Source: Bifidobacterium bombi DSM 19703 | GTDB taxonomy: Bacteria > Actinomycetota > Actinomycetes > Actinomycetales > Bifidobacteriaceae | Reading direction: 5' to 3' | Assembly (NCBI RefSeq): GCF_000737845.1 | Contig: NZ_ATLK01000001.1 | Location: 496,001-560,000 of the forward strand | DNA: 64,000 bases | In this document: in pieces, positions 54,434-62,461 of the stretch | Layout: the number at the start of each line of letters is the position of its first letter | Position numbering within the stretch: the stretch's first letter is position 1 | Translations under genes and position numbers: made by a program | The notes under the pieces: model-generated | What the model saw: the letters and a program-made list of their open reading frames with translations, nothing else | Databases searched by the model: none | Told to the model about the DNA's origin: nothing

Positions 54434-55249
54434 ATGGGTAACAAGGAAACAAACGAAAAGACGCCGATCGATAGGAACATCCACACCCAATATGACGAAG
54501 AAAACGACAATATCGAGACCGGTGCCTTCCCTGTGATCCGAAGGCGGGTACATAAGCTGGGTGTGTCTAAATCAGGCCGGCCGCTGACCCATGCACTGAT
54601 TGTGCTATTGTGCGCATTACTCAGTTTCGGTTATGTGATTCAGCTTAATAACAAAACGTCAACCTACGAGACGATGAGCGAGGAGGAACTCACCAGGCTG
54701 ATCGGCGAAACTAGCACTCAGGTGCAGAATCTGGAACGAAGGAAGAGTGAATTGACCAGCCAACTCAATTCGCTGCAGCTTTCCGCCGATAAACAGAAGG
54801 AAGCGGAAAGGATCGCCTCACAAAACGCCCAAACCAGTGGCCTGCTTTCCGGAAGACTACCTGCTGAAGGCAAAGGAGTCGTCATCACCGTAGACAGAGG
54901 CTCGAAAGCTCCTGTCGATGCCGCAACTATGTTCCAGTTACTTGAAGAGCTGCGCAACGCCGGAGTGGAGGTTATGTCGCTCAACGGTGTGCGTGTGGTC
55001 ACTTCCACGTACCTAGCTGATGCCAAGGGCGGCCTTGAGTGTGATGGCAAGATCTTGAAGCCTCCTTATACGGTCAAGGCCATAGGCGACCAGCAGAACC
55101 TCCAAAACGCAGTGAACATCGCCGGGGGAGTAGGTTCAAGGCTCAAAGTGAAATTCGGTTCGAGCGTTACGGTCGACGCCTCTGACAACGTCGAAATAAA
55201 CGAGACAAGCAGCCCTCGGCAATTTAGGTACGCCCAGACAGTAGAATGA
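54434..55249 (+). CDS. DUF881-family membrane-anchored protein (second copy)
   Basis: A 271-residue homologue of the first copy. It has a charged N-terminus of about 50 residues, one membrane helix (about 52-70), a coiled-coil region (TSTQVQNLERRKSELTSQ) and the DUF881 domain (GKGVVITVDRGSKAPVDAA, VVTSTYLADAKGGLECDG, YTVKAIGDQQNLQNAVNI). It starts three bases after sbp, with weak AGAGG upstream. The two DUF881 proteins may pair outside the membrane. Confidence 0.85.
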   Translation: MGNKETNEKTPIDRNIHTQYDEENDNIETGAFPVIRRRVHKLGVSKSGRPLTHALIVLLCALLSFGYVIQLNNKTSTYETMSEEELTRLIGETSTQVQNLERRKSELTSQLNSLQLSADKQKEAERIASQNAQTSGLLSGRLPAEGKGVVITVDRGSKAPVDAATMFQLLEELRNAGVEVMSLNGVRVVTSTYLADAKGGLECDGKILKPPYTVKAIGDQQNLQNAVNIAGGVGSRLKVKFGSSVTVDASDNVEINETSSPRQFRYAQTVE

Positions 55250-55253
55250 GGAT

Positions 55254-55691
55254 ATGACTATTCCTATACCGAGTGCAGGTGAGACGACGATCATCGGCAT
55301 GCCTGCCGTAAACATTCAGATAACGAATACCGGAGAGCGGCCGTTGACCCAGGATGACTTGGACACCATAACCCAACTCAATCCAGGTTCCGCGTTGCTT
55401 ATAGCGACCAGGGGAGAGGTGTCGGGCTCCCGTTTTCTGCTGGATGAGGACGAGGTGAGCGTCGGAAGGGACAATTCCGCCGACATACTTCTCGATGATG
55501 CCACCGTTTCACGTCATCACGCCACTTTCAAGCGTACTGGCGGAACATATGAAGTCATCGATGCCGGCAGCCTTAACGGAACGTATGTCAACAGGCAGAG
55601 GGTCGACAGCGCGATATTGAACAGCGGGGATGAGCTTATGATAGGCAAGTTCCGTCTGGTGTTCTTCTCGAGCGCATCACTCGCACGCTGA
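55254..55691 (+). CDS. garA: FHA-domain protein, GarA/OdhI type
   Basis: A 145-residue protein with a single forkhead-associated domain (FLLDEDEVSVGRDNSADILL, TVSRHHATF, AGSLNGTYVNRQRV) that binds phosphothreonine. The N-terminal tail carries GETTIIG, matching the ETT core phosphorylated by PknG/PknB in GarA and OdhI. In mycobacteria and corynebacteria this protein controls 2-oxoglutarate metabolism; here that enzyme set may be absent, so its target is open. GAGG precedes ATG 55254. It is followed by the MerR-type regulator gene. Confidence 0.9.
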   Translation: MTIPIPSAGETTIIGMPAVNIQITNTGERPLTQDDLDTITQLNPGSALLIATRGEVSGSRFLLDEDEVSVGRDNSADILLDDATVSRHHATFKRTGGTYEVIDAGSLNGTYVNRQRVDSAILNSGDELMIGKFRLVFFSSASLAR

Positions 55692-55717
55692 CACATCTGC
55701 AGGAAATCGGAGTTCTT

Positions 55718-56323
55718 ATGATGATTCCCAGCGTTTCTGACGGCACACAAGCCATACAGGGTGAACTGTTTGCGAACGATGGCGATGATGTGTCCACCGT
55801 AGGGTATCGAGGAACGGTGGCTTCCAAGGTGGCGGGAATCACATATCGTCAGCTTGACTATTGGGCGAGGAAACAGATATTGGCACCATCTGTTAAGCCT
55901 TCACACGGATCGGGTTCCCGACGCCTGTATTCGTTCAAGGACATTGTCATTCTAGCCGTTTCAAAACGATTGCTCGACATGGGAGTGAACCTGCAAAACG
56001 TGACCGGTGCAATGGACTACCTGTTGCACAAACCGGTTACGAACCTTGAGCATATGACTATCATCTGCGATGGCGTCAACGTCAGAGAGTGTGCAGACGG
56101 TGCGGAGTTATTGGATATCATACAAGATGGAACGCCTGTTTTCGGCATTTCCGTCGCTGCGCAATGGCATCGCGTCGAACAGGAACTGACACAGGAAAAA
56201 GCGGAGGATGTCGCTCTTGACAACGAGAACAACATAGGTGGCCCCTTGGAGGATCTGGCTGCGAACAGGCTTCGACAAAAACTTCAGATGCAACATGACC
56301 AAAGACGAGAAAAGGACGAGTGA
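55718..56323 (+). CDS. ftsR: MerR-family regulator, FtsR type
   Basis: A 201-residue MerR-like DNA-binding protein: the winged helix is VAGITYRQLDYWARKQILAP followed by GSRRLYSFKDIVILAVSKRL, and an effector-type C-terminal domain follows. Position directly after garA and its sequence identify the FtsR group (Rv1828 and corynebacterial FtsR), which activates ftsZ. Start ATG 55718 or the next ATG three bases later. A charged C-terminal tail is not conserved. Confidence 0.88.
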   Translation: MMIPSVSDGTQAIQGELFANDGDDVSTVGYRGTVASKVAGITYRQLDYWARKQILAPSVKPSHGSGSRRLYSFKDIVILAVSKRLLDMGVNLQNVTGAMDYLLHKPVTNLEHMTIICDGVNVRECADGAELLDIIQDGTPVFGISVAAQWHRVEQELTQEKAEDVALDNENNIGGPLEDLAANRLRQKLQMQHDQRREKDE

Positions 56324-56332
56324 ACTTCGAAG

Positions 56333-56707
56333 ATGATAGGTGTGATGATGGCTGTTTTTTGGATTATGGCGGTGGTATTAGGTCTGGTCGTTTGCGCTCG
56401 TTGCCTGAAGGACGGAGAATTCATCGAAGCCCAGCGGTCGAGGAAGCATGACGTGAAGCCGTTGCGTTGGTCGCTTATGGTGCTTCAGCCCATTTCTCTA
56501 GTGATTGGCATGATTCCCTACGCCATGTATAAGTTTGCACGATCTGGCCTTTCGGCCGCAGCTGCTCGTTTTTTCGTGAAAACGGCGATTCCGTCTGCCG
56601 TGATTCTCCTGCTTGTCATCATAGCGGAACTAGTGCTGATGTACCTTCAGGCCAATAGATCATACACTGACATGGCAAGGAAAAGCTCCGACATGCATGA
56701 TGTGTGA
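56333..56707 (+). CDS. Hypothetical membrane protein
   Basis: A 124-residue protein I do not recognise. It shows three likely membrane helices (about residues 4-22, 47-65 and 86-108) and a basic cytoplasmic segment between the first two (EAQRSRKHDVKPLRW). It starts 10 bases after ftsR and is likely co-transcribed. No functional motif was found. Confidence 0.6.
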   Translation: MIGVMMAVFWIMAVVLGLVVCARCLKDGEFIEAQRSRKHDVKPLRWSLMVLQPISLVIGMIPYAMYKFARSGLSAAAARFFVKTAIPSAVILLLVIIAELVLMYLQANRSYTDMARKSSDMHDV

Positions 56708-57088
56708 ACCAATAGGACGCTCAGCTGCCGAGTAGCAAGTGAAGAAACCGGACTATGCGAATGTCAGTTGGATAACATCGGTATAGCTTGCGATCATCAT
56801 GACAACCATGATTCGATTGGAGGAGTACTTGAATTATGAGAAGATGCAATCCAACAGCATAATCTGACATAACGTACATTATCGGCTTTTTGCCCGTTAT
56901 GTAACACACCCAATAAGATGACTCGCGATTCTTCCACAATCAAATGGAGTCGAAAACTTCGACGCCATACAACATCAGCACTCTAATAAAAAACACAGAG
57001 CTGCTTAACGCTGTAAAACAGCTATATCATTTTTCAAATCCGCAACGCACGATGGCACGGAACCTTTTCAAATAACGGATGCTGCGCC
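56708..57088. other. AT-rich intergenic region between convergent genes
   Basis: No gene was found in these 381 bases. There is an inverted repeat ACATAACG (56867-56874) with CGTTATGT (56895-56902), and AGCTG (56999-57003) with CAGCT (57019-57023) that is followed by a T-rich run; either may terminate transcription. GGAGGAG at 56819-56825 precedes a start codon and an 8-codon open frame (ATG 56836), too short to claim. Confidence 0.5.
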
Positions 57089-57433
57089 TCACTCGTAGTC
57101 CGGGAACCAACCTTCACGGTGCATCTTCAGTCTCTTCTCCAGCAACTCCTTGAGTTCGGACTCGCTACGACGTTCCATGACCATATCCCAATGCGTTCTA
57201 ACCGGCTTATGAATCTCGTCGTCCTCTTGGGATACATCTTCACGCTTGGCCACCTCACCGCAACGGCATTCCCATTCCTCAGGAGCTTCAGCACCCTCCG
57301 CGAAAGGAAGAATCGTTCGATGCCCCTTGGGACAGATATACGTCACATCGCTTCGATCCGCGAAATCCACATTCTCATCGGATTCCAAGGACTTGGCTCC
57401 AATACTCATACCGCGAAGACTTCGCTCGGCCAT
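57089..57433 (-). CDS. rbpA: RNA polymerase-binding protein RbpA
   Basis: An actinobacterial transcription factor that binds RNA polymerase and group 1/2 sigma factors and stabilises open promoter complexes. 114 residues, beginning MAERSLRGMSIGAKSLES; the core zinc-ribbon-like part is YICPKGHRTILPFAEGAE with CRCGEVAKRED, and the sigma-interaction domain is THWDMVMERRSESELKELLE. GGAGG precedes the start at 57433. It supports the placement of this genome in the Actinomycetota. A TACAAT -10 lies about 20 bases upstream. Confidence 0.95.
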   Translation of the reverse strand: MAERSLRGMSIGAKSLESDENVDFADRSDVTYICPKGHRTILPFAEGAEAPEEWECRCGEVAKREDVSQEDDEIHKPVRTHWDMVMERRSESELKELLEKRLKMHREGWFPDYE

Positions 57434-57512
57434 GCTACCTCCATGTTATTGTACATTTACCCGTTCAAACAACCATGCTATAAAACAACTTATGTGTGTC
57501 TTTTATTCCATG

Positions 57513-60044
57513 TCAATCCAAACCAGAATAAGCCACGATTCCACGGTTGACAAGCTTAGCAGACCTCCGTGCCGAATCAAAGAGTCCTGGATGGCTTTCT
57601 TCGTAATAAGGCCGCGCAGCGGACAACTGCTGCAGCAAATCGGCAAGGCGCTTCGCATTACGCACGAAATCACCTCCGGTCAGTTCGCTGGACCGCAGGA
57701 CCTGGGCCAACGTGCCTCCGTCAGCCCAATCGTAGATGACGTCAACAAGCCCGAAATCCATTTCACTAAGCGCCTCCATATCCTCGTCCTCTCGGCGTGA
57801 TTGCACATCGTCGAAGACTTCCCTAACGCCCATACACGAGGCGAACACACCTCCGCCCTTGCCACCTGGATATCTCCGAGGTTCCTCGGTCTCCCCACGC
57901 CTGGCCTCATACACAAAAGCCGAAAGTACGGAAGCCAGCTGCAATGGGTTCAAATCGTCCAGAATACCGGATTCGATGCATTCCGCCAGAATCAAATCGT
58001 AGTCGCTGTAAATATGACGAAGCAGCTGCCCCTTACGAGTAAGCCCATAGGAACGTCGCCGCTCATGTCCACTTCGATCCATGATCGATAAGTAACCAAG
58101 GTCTTCCAGGATGGCGCATATACTATCGAATTCCCTGGCAACGGAACCTGTTCGCGCATCCAGACGGTGTGTAAGCTGTCTCAACGCTTTGCCATCGCGT
58201 AACCATCGATTGCCCCATTTGACATGGTCCTTCAGATCCGGACACTCACGACAAGGATGATTGGTCTCTATTTGTTTAAAAACCGAGATGCGCTCATCAA
58301 GATCATTCAGTTCCCGCTCTCGTTGCGCCTTCGAACCATAGGTTTTCTGTTTGATCCTTCTTCTTCCATTTTTCTGCAAATCGCTGAGTTCCGCACGGTT
58401 TTCCATGAAGTCCTTGAAATTACCATAAGTACAAGTGAAAGCTGCCTCGTAACTCTTCAAAGCCTTCTGCAACACATGGGCTCGCTGTTGTAGTTCACCC
58501 ACAGAATGATTCGCTTCCCATTGGGCGAAGGAATGCTCCAGTGTTTCCCGCGAAGTTCCATAATCACTGGAATTCAACAGATTCACGGCCATGTTGAATG
58601 TCGGCTTGAATTGGGAGTGTAATGGGTACACACGCTTGCTTGAGAGCGCAGCCAACGTCATAGGCACAAAACCACGGTGGTCGACGACGACAGCATGACC
58701 TATGCTATCGATGCCTCGACGGCCTGCACGTCCGGTAAGCTGAGTGTACTCCCCCGGAGTCAGCGATACATGCTCAGTGCCATTGAATTTTTCGAGCTTC
58801 TCCACCACAACACAGCGTGCAGGCATATTGATGCCAAGTGCAAGCGTTTCAGTGGCGAATACGACTTTGACCAATCCTTCTTCGAAAAGACGCTCGACTA
58901 TCTGACGAAACAGTGCCACCATACCGGCATGATGCGGAGCAAATCCCTCTTCCAAAGCATATCGGAAACTTTCAAAACCGAGAGCCTTCAGATCGTCATG
59001 GCTGAACTGCCCATAAACCATTTCATCAACGATCGAACGGATGCGAATCGCTTCATCCTGCGTGGTCAGCTCCAACCCAGCCTCAAGGCACTGCTGCACC
59101 GCCTGATCGCAACCGTTTCTGGAAAAGATGAAATAGATTCCCGGCAATTGACCAAGATAATCAAGCTCGTCTACCACCGCCCAGCGTCGAGGGAAGTAGC
59201 GCTGAGACTCACTGCGCCTGCCATGTGCATTCCGCCGCTTCCGGCGCGATGGTGCTGTTGCGCGCTCCGCTTTCCTATCCAATTGGTCAAGTCGACTGAT
59301 AAGACCAGTATTGAGTTTCGACGTCTGTTTGCCTGCAGTATCATACTCGTATAAATCAATGAGTTCAGGTTCATGGCTGCCGTCGGATTGAAGCATGACA
59401 TGCTGTTCCAAAGGAACGGGGCGCCGCTCGGAGACGACGAGTCTGGTTCTGCCCCTCACCGATTCCATCCAATTGCAGAAGTCCTCCACATTGGAAACCG
59501 TCGCGGAGAGACCAATGACCTTGGCCTCCGGTGGCAAGTGTATGATTACCTCCTCCCACACCGGCCCTCTAAATGGATCGGCGAGGTAATGCACTTCATC
59601 AAGAATGACATACTTGAGACCACGAAGTGTCTGAGAATGCTCATAGAGCATGTTCCGCAGGACCTCGGTGGTCATGACGACGATGTCCGCCTCCGAATTG
59701 ATCGAATTGTCGCCGGTGAGCAGTCCGACATTGCCGTAACCATAACGTTCCACCAAATCATGGTACTTCTGATTGCTCAACGCTTTGACCGGCGTCGTAT
59801 AGAAGGCTTTGACATTGTTACACCGCGCCAAATAAACGGCGAAATCAGCGACTACGGTCTTACCGGCACCGGTGGGTGCCGCCACAAGCACATTGTTCCC
59901 GGCCTCAAGAGCCTCATCTGCCTCAATCTGAAACTGATCCAAGTCAAAAGGCAGCGTCTGTGCAAAGCGCGCAGCCTCGGTCCTAGCGTATGCACTTCTT
60001 CTCTTGAAAGCCGCATATCGCCGTGCAGGTGATGAATCAGCCAT
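57513..60044 (-). CDS. helY: DEAD/DEAH-box RNA helicase of the HelY/SKI2 group
   Basis: An 843-residue superfamily II helicase. Motifs: Walker A APTGAGKT, YTTPVKALSNQK (Ia), DEVH box ILDEVHYLAD, SAT motif LSATVSN, and GRAGRRG (motif VI) in the second RecA domain, followed by the helical DSHCT-type C-terminal domain. It is the actinobacterial HelY, related to Mtr4/Ski2 and likely acting in RNA decay. The start codon is at 60044; its first codons overlap the end of the small membrane protein gene. All genes from rbpA to the regulator share the minus strand. Confidence 0.9.
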   Translation of the reverse strand: MADSSPARRYAAFKRRSAYARTEAARFAQTLPFDLDQFQIEADEALEAGNNVLVAAPTGAGKTVVADFAVYLARCNNVKAFYTTPVKALSNQKYHDLVERYGYGNVGLLTGDNSINSEADIVVMTTEVLRNMLYEHSQTLRGLKYVILDEVHYLADPFRGPVWEEVIIHLPPEAKVIGLSATVSNVEDFCNWMESVRGRTRLVVSERRPVPLEQHVMLQSDGSHEPELIDLYEYDTAGKQTSKLNTGLISRLDQLDRKAERATAPSRRKRRNAHGRRSESQRYFPRRWAVVDELDYLGQLPGIYFIFSRNGCDQAVQQCLEAGLELTTQDEAIRIRSIVDEMVYGQFSHDDLKALGFESFRYALEEGFAPHHAGMVALFRQIVERLFEEGLVKVVFATETLALGINMPARCVVVEKLEKFNGTEHVSLTPGEYTQLTGRAGRRGIDSIGHAVVVDHRGFVPMTLAALSSKRVYPLHSQFKPTFNMAVNLLNSSDYGTSRETLEHSFAQWEANHSVGELQQRAHVLQKALKSYEAAFTCTYGNFKDFMENRAELSDLQKNGRRRIKQKTYGSKAQRERELNDLDERISVFKQIETNHPCRECPDLKDHVKWGNRWLRDGKALRQLTHRLDARTGSVAREFDSICAILEDLGYLSIMDRSGHERRRSYGLTRKGQLLRHIYSDYDLILAECIESGILDDLNPLQLASVLSAFVYEARRGETEEPRRYPGGKGGGVFASCMGVREVFDDVQSRREDEDMEALSEMDFGLVDVIYDWADGGTLAQVLRSSELTGGDFVRNAKRLADLLQQLSAARPYYEESHPGLFDSARRSAKLVNRGIVAYSGLD

Positions 60045-60348
60045 TCCATCTCCGCCACGTACGCTCGTGATGCGCCCTTCGCTTCAGTCTACGCTCCACG
60101 ACCTTCGTTTGAGCCTCGCTGTACGCTCTCGCAGCTACACTCAACGATCCGGTAAAAATGGGATCCCTAGGTTCAGCAGTTTCGACATTTTCTGCACTCA
60201 TCAGATGCTCCGTTCCAACTGAAAGCGCAGATGCGGTCTTCGAAACGTCTTTACCTGCATTGATCGCATGCACAATGGCATATGCCACGCCAAGTATGAG
60301 AACCGCCACGGCGAGCAACGCCAACACGACCCATAGCCACCATCTCAT
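60037..60348 (-). CDS. Small membrane protein upstream of helY
   Basis: A 103-residue protein with one N-terminal hydrophobic helix (WWLWVVLALLAVAVLILGV), then a polar domain ending in a basic run (RRLKRRAHHERTWRRW). It is not homologous to anything I recognise. The start ATG at 60348 has GAGGGGG upstream; the longer frame from 60477 lies inside the regulator gene. Its stop overlaps helY by eight bases, which suggests translational coupling. It sits between helY and the WYL regulator. Confidence 0.65.
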   Translation of the reverse strand: MRWWLWVVLALLAVAVLILGVAYAIVHAINAGKDVSKTASALSVGTEHLMSAENVETAEPRDPIFTGSLSVAARAYSEAQTKVVERRLKRRAHHERTWRRWNG

Positions 60349-60359
60349 GGCATCCCCCT

Positions 60360-62261
60360 CTAGTGCGCTTCGACGCTTAATTCGCGCTTCGCCCGTGCTA
60401 TCACCATGGAACGCAACGTTTGGGGCGCCACCGCCTTGATATGGCGAGCATGTGCTATGCAAAAAGCAACGAACCAAGAATCCGAGGAGACCAAAAGATG
60501 TACTTTCTCTCCGTTACCGAACGGTTCAACCTTGGCCCCTGAAAGCGCCTTTACAAATGACAATCCGGGCTTATCGGTAATGAACAAGGTTTCAGTACCG
60601 TTGTCAAGACTCCACTGGCGAAGTTCGCCAACCGGCGCCTGCGGCACATCAATCCGCTTCGTAGGTTTGACTATGCTGGCGTCCTCAATGCGCGAGAGCC
60701 TCAAAACCTGCCAAATCCGCGGCTTACCGGTGGCTTTGTTTATAGTCGTGTCCTTGGAGACGAATTCCTTCTCTTCCTCGGGTGCCACGGCTTCCACATC
60801 CGTCCAAAGCGCGGCATAATAAACGCCTTCATCCACAAATATCTTCCTGGGCGCCACCAATTTACGGCGCACTCTCCCGGCTCCATCCGTATATTCCATA
60901 TCAAGCAAGGCTTTGGTGTCGATTGCACGCTTGACTATGGTGAAACTCTTCGGCTCGACCTCGTAGCCGGTCAAGCTCAGCCACGGTGTCTCACCAGGCT
61001 TGACATGTTCTTTCAGCTGCAGATAAAGCGATTCGGCCTGCTCCCTTTGCTGGACGGGCAGCAGGGATGAATGCGCCAAATAGCTCACTGAAGCCGTAAG
61101 CATGCTCAAATACTGCTGAGAGATGCCGGCAAGCCGTTCCAATCCCAAGGAATTCGTCGCTGAGACAATGCCTTCTTCGTCAAGCAAAGACCAATCAATG
61201 TCAAAGAATTGACTACCGGCTATCTCCCCATCATCCGAAACAGTGGTCAACGTGTTGATGTCCTTGCGGATAACGGCGATGGATTTCTTTAATTCGTCAT
61301 CGCCGGCAGCTTTACCTACGAAACGGGTGGCCAATTCCTCCAGAGAGTATTCCTCGCCGAGATGCGCCGACAGGAAAAGCATGAGCCTGAGCCTGCGATC
61401 CACTTCACTTCCGGTCTGAAAAGCAGTACCACCTCGGGTATACGACGAAACATCGTTCTTTGCGGTTTTATCATCGCTAGAAGAAACGACCTCGGTGCTT
61501 TCCTCGGACGGTTTCAAGACGAACTTGGCATTGGCCAGTTCAATCTCAGTCGCCGCCTTAAAACGCCGATTGAGTGCGTCAACCGCCTCCTGAGGCGAGA
61601 CAACCGCAGCACCAGGGTGTTCCAGAACGAACATCGCCAAATCATCGGAGTCGGTATACGCCACGTTGAGGTGTTCGCCGGCTACATCGACGGTCGCCGC
61701 GAAACGTCGAGAATCAATGACCTTCACCAAGGTTTCGGGAATCGGCTGAGTACCCAGCCCCGGAGCAATGGAATCCAAACCCAAACCTGGAGTCGGGGGC
61801 TGCGGCACTCGCGGCTCAGTTCGTGAAACATGGCTTTCCTCAGGCTTTGACGAAGCCGAAGATACAGACATCGAACGTGCCAGGTAATTCGCCGCCGCGA
61901 GAACAGGCAGATCTTCCTGTTTGAAACGCAAACGCACCCTTGGCTCATCACCCAATTGCAACCTGTATGAGGCGAAATCCTGCCCTTCGGATTTCGAAGA
62001 ATACTCGGGTTGCCGCGATTCGATGGCAATTCCCATCGCAGCAAGTTTCGCGCGATCCCTTTGGAACTGCTTTGCAAATGCAGCTTTGGCGGCTTGATCG
62101 ACAAGTTCTCCATATGAATCCGCATATGCCTTTACTCGTTGCGCAATCTGCCGGGAAGTCAACCATTGGGGAAATGCTGAAGAGAGCACTGCCAACACAT
62201 CGAGCTCATGCTTACCCCATTTATCGGAAAACCGCCGCCTTCCGTTGCTTCCTTCTGCCAT
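60360..62261 (-). CDS. PafBC-like fused double WYL-domain transcriptional regulator
   Basis: 633 residues, about twice the size of PafB or PafC. The N-terminal half has a winged helix-turn-helix (HELDVLAVLSSAFPQWLTSR, WLTSRQIAQRV) and a WCX-like part (NVAYTDSDDLAMFVLEHPG), but no recognisable WYL core: the corresponding region is low-complexity. The C-terminal half has a second winged helix (VDRRLRLMLFLSAHL) and a clear WYL domain (FTIVKRAIDTKALLDMEYTD, YYAALWTDVEA) and WCX end. In mycobacteria PafB and PafC are separate and activate the DNA-damage response, next to helY as here. Start 62261 has GAGGA upstream. Confidence 0.82.
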   Translation of the reverse strand: MAEGSNGRRRFSDKWGKHELDVLAVLSSAFPQWLTSRQIAQRVKAYADSYGELVDQAAKAAFAKQFQRDRAKLAAMGIAIESRQPEYSSKSEGQDFASYRLQLGDEPRVRLRFKQEDLPVLAAANYLARSMSVSSASSKPEESHVSRTEPRVPQPPTPGLGLDSIAPGLGTQPIPETLVKVIDSRRFAATVDVAGEHLNVAYTDSDDLAMFVLEHPGAAVVSPQEAVDALNRRFKAATEIELANAKFVLKPSEESTEVVSSSDDKTAKNDVSSYTRGGTAFQTGSEVDRRLRLMLFLSAHLGEEYSLEELATRFVGKAAGDDELKKSIAVIRKDINTLTTVSDDGEIAGSQFFDIDWSLLDEEGIVSATNSLGLERLAGISQQYLSMLTASVSYLAHSSLLPVQQREQAESLYLQLKEHVKPGETPWLSLTGYEVEPKSFTIVKRAIDTKALLDMEYTDGAGRVRRKLVAPRKIFVDEGVYYAALWTDVEAVAPEEEKEFVSKDTTINKATGKPRIWQVLRLSRIEDASIVKPTKRIDVPQAPVGELRQWSLDNGTETLFITDKPGLSFVKALSGAKVEPFGNGEKVHLLVSSDSWFVAFCIAHARHIKAVAPQTLRSMVIARAKRELSVEAH

Positions 62262-62292
62262 CAGTCCTCACGTATCGTTAATGTCGCTACTA

Positions 62293-62324
62293 GTGTGTAC
62301 TTTCAAGTTCACACGTATTCTATA
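62293..62324 (-). promoter_or_regulatory. Inverted repeat next to the promoter of the WYL regulator gene
   Basis: GTGTGTACTTT (62293-62303) and CAAGTTCACAC (62304-62314) are an imperfect inverted repeat (9 of 11 pairs). On the minus strand the repeat lies just downstream of a -10-like TATAGA (62319-62324), 32 bases upstream of the start codon, where a repressor or autoregulator could bind. Confidence 0.45.
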
Positions 62325-62461
62325 TTAGATGCTTTTTGTGGAAAAACACATCATTTTGCACATTTCACATTGTTTTTTCTTTTTTGGCGCACAAAACCCA
62401 GCATTTTGTGCAGTCCTGTCGGCAACCATATGCCTCGTCAAGAACAGGTGCGCGCTACGCA

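Noticed and set aside
56836..56862. 8-codon open frame after a good ribosome-binding site in the gap before rbpA
   Set aside because: Too short to be distinguished from chance and without conservation data.
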